Assembly: GCF_029051645.1 (NCBI RefSeq)
Contig: NZ_JAACFS010000044.1
Coordinates: 1 to 56,562, forward strand
Length of the DNA: 56,562 nt
Reading direction: 5' to 3'
From: Bradyrhizobium sp. CSA112
Lineage (GTDB): Bacteria; Pseudomonadota; Alphaproteobacteria; Rhizobiales; Xanthobacteraceae
Shown here: piece after piece, positions 1 to 8,821 of the stretch
Position numbering within the stretch: position 1 is the stretch's first letter
Layout of the letters: every line of letters begins with the position of its first letter
The notes under the pieces: generated by a model
Database searches by the model: none
Told to the model about the DNA's origin: nothing
Seen by the model: the letters and a program-made list of their open reading frames with translations, nothing else
Position numbers and translations under genes: made by a program

Positions 1-115
1 CTATCCTCTTACGAACCCCATCAGGCGACGGCCTTGCGCCGATCCCGTACAGAAGCAGGTTTCCGGCGAGCGGATGACGCAAAAGGGATTGACTAATCGA
101 GGCCCGTTACAGAAG

Positions 116-230
116 CCCGGATGGAGCCAACGGGTCGCGCGAATGCGCGCCCGATGACAGGCTCCGCGCAATCCGGGGTTCTATGTTTGCGGGCGAGCAT
201 CCCGGGTTACGCTTCGCTCCGCCCGGCTAC
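116..230. repeat. Interspersed palindromic (REP-like) element
   Basis: The arms cccggat (116-122) and atccggg (171-177) are inverted, with ggagc/gctcc paired inside them. A second cccgg-rich hairpin follows at about 201-230. The pattern cccggatggagc ... gctccgcgcaatccggg matches the intergenic palindromes that are very common in Bradyrhizobium-type genomes. Here a GC-rich stretch of about 33 bp interrupts the loop. The rest of 1-312 contains no convincing gene; a 62-aa frame at 121-309 only reads through the repeat. Confidence 0.55.
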
Positions 231-312
231 AGTCCGCCCGGCGCTGGCGTCGTTTGGCGAAGCTGATTACAATTCCTCAGCTCACATCGCCTTCAGAATT
301 GGAAATTGAAAG

Positions 313-1731
313 ATGGATAACCGCAGTGATATCTGGCGTGGCGTCGATACCATCAAGCCGCGCTTCGTCGCCTTGAGCGATCGGGTCTGGGCAATGCCCG
401 AAGTGTGCTACACCGAGGCGCGCTCCGCCGCCGAACATCTGGCCGAACTGCGCCATCAGGGTTTCCGCATCACCGAGCAAGTCGCAGGGATTCCCACCGC
501 GCTGATGGGCGAATGGGGCGAAGGCGGACCCGTCATCGCCTTCCTCGGCGAATACGATGCACTACCGGGTCTCAGTCAGGAGGCGGGCGTGGCGGAACCT
601 CGCCCGCTGCAAGCCGGCGGCCACGGTCATGGCTGCGGCCACAATTTGCTCGGCTCCGCCGCCCTGCTCGCCGCCACCGCCGTAAAAGACTGGCTCGCCG
701 CGCGCAAGGTGCCGGGGCGCGTGCGCTATTACGGCTGTCCTGCGGAAGAAGGCGGCGCGGCGAAAGCCTTCATGGTGCGATCAGGTGCGTTCGACGATGC
801 CGACATCGCGATCACTTGGCATCCGTCCAGCTTCTGGGAAGTCGTGGTGACGCCTTCGCTCGCCAACACGCGCGCTGATTTCATCTTCACCGGCCGCACC
901 TCGCATGCCGCGGCCTCGCCGCATCTTGGCCGCAGCGCACTCGATGCGGTGGAACTGATGAACGTCGGCGTGAACTACATGCGCGAGCACATGCCAAGCG
1001 ACGCCCGTGTCCACTATGCCCTGCTCGACACCGGCGGCATCGCCCCCAATGTGGTGCAGGCCCATGCCCGGGTGCGCTATTCGATCCGCGCGCGCGACCT
1101 GCCCGGCATGAACGAACTGGTAGAGCGCGTCCACAAGATCGCGCAGGGCGCGGCATTGATGACCGAAACCAAGGTGGAGATGAAGATCATTTCGGCCGTC
1201 TCCAACCTGCTGCCCAATACCCCGCTCGAGGCCGCCCTCCACGACATTATGGAAGAACTCGGTCCGCCGCATTTCGACGAGACCGACAAGGATTTCGCGC
1301 AGCAGATCCGCTCCACGCTGACGGAGAAGGATATCGCGACCGTCTATCACTCGATCGGCATAGAGCCGACCGACCGGCCGCTGGCCGATTTCATCGTCCC
1401 ACTGAATGCCAAGCGTAACCCGCAAGTCGGCTCGACCGATGTCGGCGACGTGAGCTGGGTCGTCCCGACCGTTCAGGTCCATGCCCCGACGGTTGCGATC
1501 GGTACCCCATTCCACACCTGGCAGGTGGTGGCGCAGGGCAAGAGCCCGCACGCCCACAAGGCCATGGTGCAGGCCGCCAAGGCCATGGCCGGCCTCGGCA
1601 TCAAGGCGCTGACGGAACCGGACCTGATCGCCGCCGCGAGGGCCGACCTCAAGAAGCGCACGACCCGCACCCCCTATGTCAGCCCGCTGCCGGACGGCGT
1701 CGCCCCACCGCTGGATATGTCGCTGGTCTGA
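313..1731 (+). CDS. M20-family amidohydrolase (AbgB-like aminoacyl/aminobenzoyl hydrolase)
   Basis: A 472-aa cytoplasmic metallopeptidase-fold amidohydrolase, close to the usual length of AbgB (p-aminobenzoyl-glutamate hydrolase subunit B). Visible metal-site motifs are GHGHGCGH (about residues 103-110), EEGG (145-148) and ITWHP (H170). A dimerisation/lid domain follows (about 180-310), and the catalytic domain then resumes. The family hydrolyses amide bonds of N-acyl or aminobenzoyl amino acids and dipeptide-like amides. A peptide-type ABC importer begins 265 bp downstream on the same strand, suggesting import followed by hydrolysis of an amidated amino acid or peptide. The exact substrate cannot be read from the sequence. 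The ATG follows a purine-rich ggaaattgaaag stretch. No signal peptide is seen. Confidence 0.88.
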   Translation: MDNRSDIWRGVDTIKPRFVALSDRVWAMPEVCYTEARSAAEHLAELRHQGFRITEQVAGIPTALMGEWGEGGPVIAFLGEYDALPGLSQEAGVAEPRPLQAGGHGHGCGHNLLGSAALLAATAVKDWLAARKVPGRVRYYGCPAEEGGAAKAFMVRSGAFDDADIAITWHPSSFWEVVVTPSLANTRADFIFTGRTSHAAASPHLGRSALDAVELMNVGVNYMREHMPSDARVHYALLDTGGIAPNVVQAHARVRYSIRARDLPGMNELVERVHKIAQGAALMTETKVEMKIISAVSNLLPNTPLEAALHDIMEELGPPHFDETDKDFAQQIRSTLTEKDIATVYHSIGIEPTDRPLADFIVPLNAKRNPQVGSTDVGDVSWVVPTVQVHAPTVAIGTPFHTWQVVAQGKSPHAHKAMVQAAKAMAGLGIKALTEPDLIAAARADLKKRTTRTPYVSPLPDGVAPPLDMSLV

Positions 1732-1996
1732 CTGGACCGGTCTGGCGAACAAATTTTTTGCAGTGCAAAGCACGATTCAGCGCGCTTTGGTGTGCCGCGG
1801 CCGCCAGATTGCCGAAGCGATGTGCGGCGCAGCGTGATTCTGCCCAAGCAAAAATCATTGGCCGCTCCTCCACCCTTCGAATTGTCGATCACAAGCCGTT
1901 GACCTCGGGGGCATTTGATGTGCCATCTTACGACCCAGCGAATGGCGACCGCCCAGCGGCACGCCGTAACCACGCCGGAAGCAGACGGGGACAACG

Positions 1997-3787
1997 ATGC
2001 TGGACAATGAACTGCGAACCATGATCGACGAGGTGAAGGACGGCCGCATGGATCGCCGCGCCTTCGTTCAGCACCTGATCGCGCTCGGCCTCACCGCGCC
2101 GATGGCCACGCAGATCCTCGCCGTCGGCGGGGTAGCGATGGCGCAGAGCAAGGCACCCTACAAGCCGACCAAGCGCGGCGGCGGCGGCCCGCTGAAGCTG
2201 CTGTGGTGGCAGGGAGCAACCCTGCTCAATCCGCATTTTGCCACCGGCACCAAGGACCAGGACGGTTCGCGCCTGTTCTACGAACCGCTGGCGAGCTGGG
2301 ACGCCGCCGGCAACCTCTGCCCGATTCTGGCGGCGGAAATTCCGTCGACCCAGAACGGCGGCCTCGCTGCCGACGGCAAGTCGGTGACGTGGAAGCTCAA
2401 GCCGGGCGTCAAATGGCATGACGGAAAACCGTTCACCGCCGACGACGTCGTGTTCAACTGGGAATATGCCCGCGATCCCGCTACCGCGGCGTTGACCATC
2501 GGCGTCTACCAGGACATCACCGTCGAAAAGATCGACGACCTCACCTTCCGCGTCCTGTTCAAGGGTCCCACTCCGTTCTGGGCCGATGCCTTTGTCGCGG
2601 TGGTCGGCTGCATCCTGCCCAAGCATCTGTTCGCGGACTACAAGGGTGCCAAATCCCGCGAGGCTCCCAACAATCTCAAGCCCGTCGGCACCGGCCCCTA
2701 CAAGTTCGTCGAGTTCAAGCCGGGCGACCTTGTGCGCGGGGAAATCAATCCCGACTACCACATGCCGAACCGCCCCTACTTCGATACGATCGAGATCAAG
2801 GGCGGCGGCGATGCCGTCTCGGCGGCGCGCGCGGTGATTCAGACCGGCGAATTTGACTATGCCTGGAACATGCAGGTGGAAGACGAGGTCCTGCTGCGCC
2901 TGGAGAAGGGCGGCAAGGGCAAGACCGTCTATACGACCGGCGGCGACATCGAATTCATTGCGCTGAACTTCACGGACCCCAACACCGAAATCGATGGCGA
3001 ACGTTCGTCGATCAAGACCAAGCATCCCCTGTTCTCCGATCCGGCCGTACGCAAGGCGCTCGCGCTGCTCGTCGACCGCAACGCCGTCCAGAAGCACATC
3101 TACGGTCGCGCCGGACGCACCACGGCCAGCTTCCTCAACGGGCCCGAACAATTCGTCTCCAAGAACACGAAATGGGAGTTCAGCATCGAGAAGGCGACCC
3201 AGCTATTGGAGGAGGCCGGATGGAAAGTCGGGGCTGACGGGATCCGTGAGAAGGACGGAAGGAAACTGAAATTCCTGTACCAGACCTCGATCAACGGCCC
3301 GCGCCAGAAGACCCAGGCGATCATCAAACAGGCCTGTCAGAAGGCCGGCATCGACGTCGAACTGAAATCGGTGGTCGCCTCGGTGTTTTTCTCTTCGGAT
3401 GTCGCCAATCCCGACACCTACTCCAAGTTCTACGCCGACATCGAGATGTTCCAGATTCCGATGACCCAGCCCGACCCGGCTCAGCATATGCGGCGCTTTC
3501 ATTCGCGCTTCGTGGCTACCAAGGAAAACAAGTGGCAGGGCAGGAATTTCCCGCGCTGGGTCAACAAGGAGTTTGACGCTGCGATCGACGCGGCTGAGGC
3601 CGAAGTCGATCCGGTCAAGCGGGCCGCGTTCTACATCAGGGCCAACGACATCATGTGGGAAGACACGGTGGTCATCCCGGTGATGCACCGCCTGAAGGTC
3701 GGCGCGGCAGTCAACTCGCTGCGCCCGGTGCTCAGCGGCTGGACCAACGACACCGACAATATCCAGGACTGGTATCGAGAGGCCTGA
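1997..3787 (+). CDS. Peptide ABC transporter substrate-binding protein (SBP_bac_5)
   Basis: A 596-aa periplasmic solute-binding protein of the DppA/OppA class (family 5). The N-terminus has a Tat-like signal, DRRAFVQHL, followed by a hydrophobic stretch ending near VAMAQS at about residue 51. The mature part shows family landmarks such as the FYEPLASWD region, LKPGVKWHDGKPFTADDVVFNWEYARD and GTGPYKFVEF. It would bind a peptide or peptide-like ligand and deliver it to the permeases encoded next. The ATG has ggggaca about 6 nt upstream. It is the first gene of a five-gene importer operon. The Tat rather than Sec signal suggests export of a folded protein; this is inferred from the twin arginine. 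Confidence 0.9.
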   Translation: MLDNELRTMIDEVKDGRMDRRAFVQHLIALGLTAPMATQILAVGGVAMAQSKAPYKPTKRGGGGPLKLLWWQGATLLNPHFATGTKDQDGSRLFYEPLASWDAAGNLCPILAAEIPSTQNGGLAADGKSVTWKLKPGVKWHDGKPFTADDVVFNWEYARDPATAALTIGVYQDITVEKIDDLTFRVLFKGPTPFWADAFVAVVGCILPKHLFADYKGAKSREAPNNLKPVGTGPYKFVEFKPGDLVRGEINPDYHMPNRPYFDTIEIKGGGDAVSAARAVIQTGEFDYAWNMQVEDEVLLRLEKGGKGKTVYTTGGDIEFIALNFTDPNTEIDGERSSIKTKHPLFSDPAVRKALALLVDRNAVQKHIYGRAGRTTASFLNGPEQFVSKNTKWEFSIEKATQLLEEAGWKVGADGIREKDGRKLKFLYQTSINGPRQKTQAIIKQACQKAGIDVELKSVVASVFFSSDVANPDTYSKFYADIEMFQIPMTQPDPAQHMRRFHSRFVATKENKWQGRNFPRWVNKEFDAAIDAAEAEVDPVKRAAFYIRANDIMWEDTVVIPVMHRLKVGAAVNSLRPVLSGWTNDTDNIQDWYREA

Positions 3788-3808
3788 AGCCGGCATAGAT
3801 CGTCCCTC

Positions 3809-4768
3809 ATGCGGCAGTATATCCTGCGTCGCCTGCTGATCGCTGTGCCGAGCCTGCTCGGCATTTCGCTCGTTCTGTTCACGGTGCTCGCGCTGGCGCC
3901 CGGCGATCCGTTCGCGGAGCTCGTGACCAATCCAAACGTGCCGCCCGAAGTGGCGCAAGCGCTTCGGACCAAATTCGGCCTCGACGATCCGGTCCATGTC
4001 CGTTACCTGCGTTGGCTCGCCGCCATGACACAGGGCGACTGGGGCTTTTCCTTCGTCAGCCGGATGAACGTCGATACGCTCATCCTGCAGCGCCTGCCGA
4101 CGACGCTCTATGTGATCGGCTCGGCGCAGGTGCTGGCGCTGCTGATTGCGATCCCGGTCGGTGTCTTCGCCGCCACCCGGCCCTATTCGATCTTCGACCA
4201 GATCGCCAACACGCTCGCCTTCATCGGCTTCTCGCTGCCGACCTTCTTTACCGGCCTTTTGTTCATCCTGGTGTTTTCGATCAAGCTGGACTGGCTGCCA
4301 TTTGTCTATACGACCGACATCAAGGCGACCGGCATCCAATGGGTGGTCGAACAGGTCCGGCAGGCCATTATGCCGGTGATGGTGCTTGGGCTGTTCCAGG
4401 CGGCGTCCATGACACGCTTCGTGCGCTCGGCCATGCTGGACGTGATCCGCCTCGACTACGTCACGACCGCCCGCGCCAAGGGCCTCGGGCAGACAAGGGT
4501 GATCGTCAAGCACGCGATGCGCAACGCGATGATCCCGGTCGTCACCCTGGTCGCGCTGCAGATGCCGGCCGTGTTCGGCGGCGCCATCGTCACCGAACAG
4601 ATTTTTCGCATTCCGGGCATCGGCTCGCTGCTGATCTCATCGATTCTCTCCAACGATACGCCGGTCGTGATGGCCGTGACCTTCGTGTTCGCCTGTCTCG
4701 TGGTGCTCTTCAACCTGATCGCGGATGTCCTGTATGGCTGGCTCGACCCTCGCATTTCCCTCCGCTGA
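3809..4768 (+). CDS. ABC transporter permease, DppB-type
   Basis: A 319-aa inner-membrane permease of the peptide/nickel importer family. The N-terminal MRQYILRRLLIAVPSLLGIS is the classic DppB/OppB first helix. There are about six membrane segments, and the ATPase-coupling EAA-type loop is visible as DYVTTARAKGLGQTRVIVKHA (about residues 213-234). It pairs with the DppC-type permease that overlaps its 3' end. It lies 21 bp after the binding-protein stop, with no strong Shine-Dalgarno sequence, so translation may depend on coupling. Confidence 0.92.
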   Translation: MRQYILRRLLIAVPSLLGISLVLFTVLALAPGDPFAELVTNPNVPPEVAQALRTKFGLDDPVHVRYLRWLAAMTQGDWGFSFVSRMNVDTLILQRLPTTLYVIGSAQVLALLIAIPVGVFAATRPYSIFDQIANTLAFIGFSLPTFFTGLLFILVFSIKLDWLPFVYTTDIKATGIQWVVEQVRQAIMPVMVLGLFQAASMTRFVRSAMLDVIRLDYVTTARAKGLGQTRVIVKHAMRNAMIPVVTLVALQMPAVFGGAIVTEQIFRIPGIGSLLISSILSNDTPVVMAVTFVFACLVVLFNLIADVLYGWLDPRISLR

Positions 4769-5651
4769 GCGGCGCGGCTATTCGCCCTGGCGCGAGACCT
4801 GGCGGCGCTATCGCCGCCACCGGCTCGCCGTGGTCAGCGCATTGCTGCTGCTCGTCCTGATCGCCGTGGTGGTGTTCGGACCCCTCGTCTGGCGCGTCAG
4901 CATCAACGAAATCGATTTCACTGCCCGCCTCGAGGGCCCCTCGCTCGCCCATCCCTTCGGCACCGACGATCTCGGGCAGGACATTCTCGCCCGCATGATC
5001 TACGGCGGACGGATATCGCTTGCGGTCGGCCTTGCCGCCATGGCGGTCGCCGTCATCGTCGGCACGCTGATCGGGGCGCTCGCCGGCATGTCGCGCGGCG
5101 CGCTTGGGCATGCGCTGATGTGGCTGACCGACCTGTTCCTCTCGCTGCCGCAACTGCCTTTGCTGCTGCTGCTCATCTATCTGTTCCGCGATGGGCTGAA
5201 GGCCGTGTTCGGCCCTGAAGGCGGCATCTTCATCCTGATCGTGCTCGTCATCGGCGGACTGCGCTGGATGCCGGTCGCCCGCCTGGTGCGCGCGCAATTC
5301 CTGTCGCTGCGCGAGAAGGAATTCGTCGAGGCGGCACGTGCGCTCGGCGCCAGCCCGATGCGGCAGGTGGTACGCCACATCCTGCCCAACGCCGTCGGGC
5401 CGGTGATCATCGCGGGCACCATCGACGTGGCGGCGGCGATCATCGCGGAATCGACGCTGTCGTTTCTCGGCCTCGGCTTTCCGCCGGATACCCCGACCTG
5501 GGGACGGCTATTGTTCGACGCCAAGGACTATCTCGACATTGCCGCGCACTGGGCGATGTTTCCGGGCGGCGCGATCTTCATCGCCGTGGTGGCCATCAAT
5601 TTCATCGGCGACGGGTTGCGCGACGCGCTCGACGCGCGGCGGGTGATCTGA
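4725..5651 (+). CDS. ABC transporter permease, DppC-type
   Basis: A 308-aa inner-membrane permease, partner of the preceding DppB-type subunit. It has an N-terminal amphipathic region with RRYRRHRLAVVSALLLLVL, the periplasmic GTDDLGQDILARMIYGGR motif typical of DppC, and the EAA loop FVEAARALGASPMRQVVRHI. The reading frame overlaps the end of the upstream permease by 44 bp. An in-frame ATG at 4734 is an equally plausible start. The stop codon overlaps the ATG of the next gene, indicating translational coupling. Confidence 0.9.
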   Translation: MSCMAGSTLAFPSAERRGYSPWRETWRRYRRHRLAVVSALLLLVLIAVVVFGPLVWRVSINEIDFTARLEGPSLAHPFGTDDLGQDILARMIYGGRISLAVGLAAMAVAVIVGTLIGALAGMSRGALGHALMWLTDLFLSLPQLPLLLLLIYLFRDGLKAVFGPEGGIFILIVLVIGGLRWMPVARLVRAQFLSLREKEFVEAARALGASPMRQVVRHILPNAVGPVIIAGTIDVAAAIIAESTLSFLGLGFPPDTPTWGRLLFDAKDYLDIAAHWAMFPGGAIFIAVVAINFIGDGLRDALDARRVI

Positions 5652-6643
5652 TGGCGCCGCTGCTCGAAATCAAGGGACTGAAAACCCACTTCGCAACCGA
5701 CGATGGCATGCTAAGGGCGGTCGACGGCGTCGACATCGTGCTCAACAAGGGCGAAACACTCTGCGTGGTCGGAGAATCCGGCTGCGGCAAGACCGTCACG
5801 GCGATGTCGATCCTGAAGCTGATCGCAATGCCGCCAGGCCGCATCGTCGAGGGCCAGATCATCTTCGAAGGCCGCGATCTCGTGCCGCTCTCCAGCAGCG
5901 AACTGGATGACATCAGGGCCAAGGAGATCGGCTTCATCTTCCAGGAACCGATGACCTCGCTCAACCCGGTGCTGTCGGTCGGTGAGCAGATCGCCGAAAG
6001 CCTGCGCCGTCACGAGGGCCTCTCGCGGAAGGACGCGCTTGCCCGCACGGTGGAGATGCTGAAGCTGGTGCAGATTCCCAATGCCGAGGGCCGCGTGCAT
6101 GATTACCCGCACCAGTTCTCCGGCGGCATGCGCCAACGCGTTATGATCGCCATGGCGCTTGCCTGCAAGCCCAAGCTCGTCATCGCCGACGAGCCGACAA
6201 CCGCGCTCGACGTGACCATTCAGGCGCAAATCCTCGACCTGCTGCAGGACATGAAGGAACGCTTCGGCATGGCTGTCATGCTGATTACCCACGCTATGGG
6301 CGTGGTGGCGGAAACCGCGCAGCGGGTGGTGGTGATGTACGCCGGCAAGGTGGTGGAAGAGGCCGATGTCGACAGCCTGTTTGAAAGCCCGCGCCATCCC
6401 TACACGCAGGGCCTGATCCGCTCGATTCCGCGCATCGACCTCGATAGCATGCACAAGACCCGGCTGGAAGCGATCGGCGGCACGGTGCCGACCCTGATCA
6501 ATCCCGCGCCCGGCTGCCGCTTCGCACCGCGCTGCCGCCACGCCTTTGGTCCTTGCTCCAAACAAGAACCGGTTCTGCGCGAGGTCGCACCGGGCCATCG
6601 CATGGCCTGTCACCTTGGAGACACGCGGGGAGAGACACCATGA
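5651..6643 (+). CDS. Peptide ABC transporter ATP-binding protein, DppD-type
   Basis: A 330-aa ATPase subunit. Walker A is GESGCGKT (residues 41-48), the Q-loop region is FIFQEPMTSLNP, the signature motif is FSGGMRQR and Walker B is LVIADEPTTALD. The C-terminal oligopeptide-transporter extension contains a Cys-rich segment (CRFAPRCRHAFGPC) known in this family, where some members carry an iron-sulfur cluster. It powers the importer together with the next ATPase. Its start overlaps the DppC-type stop and its stop overlaps the start of the next gene (ATGA). Confidence 0.92.
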   Translation: MAPLLEIKGLKTHFATDDGMLRAVDGVDIVLNKGETLCVVGESGCGKTVTAMSILKLIAMPPGRIVEGQIIFEGRDLVPLSSSELDDIRAKEIGFIFQEPMTSLNPVLSVGEQIAESLRRHEGLSRKDALARTVEMLKLVQIPNAEGRVHDYPHQFSGGMRQRVMIAMALACKPKLVIADEPTTALDVTIQAQILDLLQDMKERFGMAVMLITHAMGVVAETAQRVVVMYAGKVVEEADVDSLFESPRHPYTQGLIRSIPRIDLDSMHKTRLEAIGGTVPTLINPAPGCRFAPRCRHAFGPCSKQEPVLREVAPGHRMACHLGDTRGETP

Positions 6644-7608
6644 GCGAACCCCTGCTGCGCGTCACCGGTCTGAAGAAGCATTTTTCCGTCAAGGGCGGAC
6701 TCCTTTCGCGCGAGGTCGGGCGCGTTCACGCGGTGGACGGCGTGTCCTTTGCGGTCAATCGCGGCGAAACGCTCGGCCTGGTTGGCGAGTCCGGTTGCGG
6801 CAAGTCCACCGCGGCGCGCTGCGTGCTGCGCCTACTCGAACCCAGCGAAGGCGAGATCGTCTTTGACGGACACGATGTGCTTGGCCTTTCCGGCGGGGAC
6901 CTGCGCGCCATGCGTCGCAACATGCAGATCGTCTTCCAGGACCCGTTTGCCTCGCTCAATCCGCGCATGACGGTCGGCGCGATCCTTGGCGAAGCCTTCA
7001 CCATCCACGAACTCGCTTCCTCGGCAAGCGAGCGGGAGGACCGCGTGGCGAGCCTGCTCGTCAAGGTGGGACTGAAGGCCGAGCACATGCGCCGCTACCC
7101 GCATGAATTTTCCGGCGGCCAGCGCCAGCGCATCGTAATTGCGCGTGCGCTCGCGGTGGAGCCAAAATTCATCGTATGCGACGAGCCGGTTTCCGCGCTC
7201 GACGTGTCCATTCAGGCGCAGGTGATCAATCTGCTGGAGGATCTGCAAGCCGACCTCAACCTCACCTATTTGTTCGTTGCTCACGATCTTTCGGTGGTGG
7301 AGCATATTTCCGACCACGTGGCGGTGATGTATCTCGGCCGCATCGTCGAACTGGCGAGCGCGCGCGACCTCTACCGCCATCCGCGGCATCCCTATACACA
7401 GGCGCTGCTCTCCGCAGTGCCGGTGCCGGACCCGAAGGTCAAGCGCAAGCGGATCCGCCTGCAGGGCGATGTGCCGAGCCCGATGAACCCGCCGCGCGGC
7501 TGTCATTTTCACACCCGCTGCCCGATCGCCGAGCCGCGCTGCCGGGAAAGCGCGCCCGAACTGAAGCAAGGCAGCGATGGGCATTTCGTGGCCTGCCATC
7601 TGGCCTGA
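6640..7608 (+). CDS. Peptide ABC transporter ATP-binding protein, DppF-type
   Basis: A 322-aa second ATPase subunit. Walker A is GESGCGKS (49-56), the signature is FSGGQRQR, Walker B is FIVCDEPVSALD, and a C-terminal oligo_HPY-like Cys segment reads GCHFHTRCPIAEPRC. The ATG at 6640 is preferred over the upstream in-frame ATG at 6553: it has ggggaga just upstream, forms an ATGA overlap with the previous stop, and gives the standard N-terminus MSEPLLRVTGLKKHF. It is the last gene of the importer operon, with a terminator about 125 bp downstream. Confidence 0.92.
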   Translation: MSEPLLRVTGLKKHFSVKGGLLSREVGRVHAVDGVSFAVNRGETLGLVGESGCGKSTAARCVLRLLEPSEGEIVFDGHDVLGLSGGDLRAMRRNMQIVFQDPFASLNPRMTVGAILGEAFTIHELASSASEREDRVASLLVKVGLKAEHMRRYPHEFSGGQRQRIVIARALAVEPKFIVCDEPVSALDVSIQAQVINLLEDLQADLNLTYLFVAHDLSVVEHISDHVAVMYLGRIVELASARDLYRHPRHPYTQALLSAVPVPDPKVKRKRIRLQGDVPSPMNPPRGCHFHTRCPIAEPRCRESAPELKQGSDGHFVACHLA

Positions 7609-7733
7609 CGGGTGCTGGCCGCACCGTTTTTGAAATCAGGTCACTGTCGGGTTCCCTACAGACAGCGGCTGGAATCAGATTTTAGTTTGCGCACATGCCG
7701 GGACGGCATGGGGATCGGCGTGCCCCGGCATAG

Positions 7734-7779
7734 AACGACCCCAGCGGACCTCAGCCCTCAAGCTGGGGTCGTTTCTTTT
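7734..7779 (+). terminator. Rho-independent terminator of the peptide importer operon
   Basis: A perfect 12-bp stem, aacgaccccagc (7734-7745) with gctggggtcgtt (7762-7773), encloses a 16-nt loop and is followed by tcttttg. A second hairpin, atgccggg/cccggcat, lies just upstream (7695-7731). The remainder of 7609-7957 shows no supported gene. Confidence 0.85.
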
Positions 7780-7894
7780 GAACGGCCGCTTTTTGAAACA
7801 GGCCGGTACCAGACGGCGGCGCGTGTCCTGCCCGACTATTCGCCGCTCCCCGTGCGGGCGCCGTAGGCATGAAATCAATCGTCGAAAAATGAAG

Positions 7895-7941
7895 CGGCCC
7901 CGCCCCGGCGTGGTTGAACCACTCTTGCCAGGGCGGGGCCG
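7895..7941 (-). terminator. Terminator for the small coil-tailed gene
   Basis: Inverted arms cggccccgccc and gggcggggccg lie just after the minus-strand stop at 7958. Read on the minus strand they are followed by cttcattttt, a T-rich tract. The hairpin is very GC-rich. Confidence 0.8.
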
Positions 7942-7957
7942 AGATCAGGTCGTGGCG

Positions 7958-8203
7958 TTACCTCGGGTGAACGCCGTTTTTGCGGATGATGTCCGAAAGC
8001 TGGGACAAAAGCTCCCGAAGCCGGGCATTCTCCTCGATCAGCGAGTGAGCTTCGTCGGCCTGTTCGTCGCGACGAAGGGCGGGCTCGTCCCCGCGAAGGG
8101 CATTCTCAAGCAACGAAAGAGCGTCGTCAGTCGGTTCCTCAACCCAAAATGAGGGTTCTGCGCGTCGGTCTCGCTTATTAAGCTGCGGATGGTCTACTCG
8201 CAT
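7958..8203 (-). CDS. Small hypothetical protein with C-terminal EENARLR coil
   Basis: An 81-aa, highly charged, soluble protein. The C-terminus, SLIEENARLRELLSQLSDII, is a heptad-like amphipathic helix that also occurs in the 104-aa product at 9569-9883 and in many small Bradyrhizobium proteins of unknown function. The ATG has ttggag 10 nt upstream, and a strong terminator follows the stop. A 10-nt upstream sequence can pair with the ribosome-binding region (see the feature at 8213-8304). No catalytic motif is visible. The helix suggests self-association or docking, but that is inference. Confidence 0.75.
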   Translation of the reverse strand: MRVDHPQLNKRDRRAEPSFWVEEPTDDALSLLENALRGDEPALRRDEQADEAHSLIEENARLRELLSQLSDIIRKNGVHPR

Positions 8204-8212
8204 GATTGATAC

Positions 8213-8304
8213 TCCAATTTTAAAATGCGGAACGAGCCCCCAGTCTCTTTGTCGCGCGCGGAGAATGAGGTGAGTCGGCAGGCATTTTTGCGACTAAAAT
8301 TGGA
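8213..8304 (-). promoter_or_regulatory. Inverted repeat that could mask a ribosome-binding site
   Basis: tccaatttta (8213-8222) and taaaattgga (8295-8304) are perfect inverted 10-mers separated by 72 nt. On the minus-strand transcript the 3' arm includes the ttgga of the ribosome site of the gene starting at 8203. If transcription starts upstream of 8304, this site would be partly paired. The pairing is AU-rich, so it could be temperature sensitive; that is a hypothesis only. Confidence 0.35.
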
Positions 8305-8414
8305 ATCGCGCGGAGACGACCCCGGCGCTAAAGCGGCGTGATTGCGGCGAATCTTTCAAGCGCGCGCGGCGCGGCACTGCAGCCTGCGCGTGCGATTTGT
8401 AGCGTCTTCGAGCA

Positions 8415-8512
8415 GAGCATGTCCTCGGACGAGAACCGGCTCGCGTCAGGAAAACGCGCCAAAACAACAATCTAGAGCGGGTTCTGATTCAATCAGAACC
8501 GAAAAGCTTCTA
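8415..8512. repeat. Bradyrhizobium-type intergenic repeat with 21-bp palindrome
   Basis: The segment runs gagcatgtcctcggacgag ... gaaaacgcgccaaaacaac ... tctagagcgg and ends in a perfect palindrome, ggttctgatt-c-aatcagaacc (8480-8500). These blocks, in this order, resemble an interspersed intergenic element of Nitrobacteraceae known from memory. It lies immediately 3' of the 30-aa microprotein gene and may act as a transcript end or processing signal, but no T tract follows. The rest of 8204-8509 shows no gene. Confidence 0.5.
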
Positions 8513-8602
8513 AAGAAACGTGGCCAATTGATAGAGCGCGTAAAGAACTTCCAGGCCCATGAGAACGAGCGCTGCGATCATTAGATAATAACCAAAATGC
8601 AT
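8510..8602 (-). CDS. Putative 30-aa single-span membrane microprotein
   Basis: The ORF encodes MHFGYYLMIAALVLMGLEVL followed by YALYQLATFL. Nearly the whole length is one hydrophobic helix with a short aromatic N-terminus and no charged tail. Such sequences typify bacterial inner-membrane microproteins that bind larger membrane complexes. No strong Shine-Dalgarno sequence is seen (acaagtcccct precedes the ATG), which lowers confidence. A palindromic repeat begins right after the stop. Function is unknown. Confidence 0.45.
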   Translation of the reverse strand: MHFGYYLMIAALVLMGLEVLYALYQLATFL

Positions 8603-8821
8603 AGGGGACTTGTAACCAATGCTTCTCGCGGCCCGTGCGAATCTCGCGCCAGGCCGTGGACCAAACTCGATACGCGTCGGAAGGGACAAGCCTCCGGCGA
8701 ACTATTCGTCGGCAATCAGAAATAAAAAGGCCTCCGCCGCCGCGGAAGTGACGCCTTTGAACGCCTTTGTCGCGAGCCTCTTCTTGACCGGAGGTCTCTA
8801 GTTCGACGCCAGCACGCCTGC

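Noticed and set aside
1928..3151. 407-aa minus-strand frame opposite the peptide-binding protein gene
   Set aside because: It is a shadow frame of the clearly recognised solute-binding protein; its composition is typical of reverse reading of GC-rich codons.
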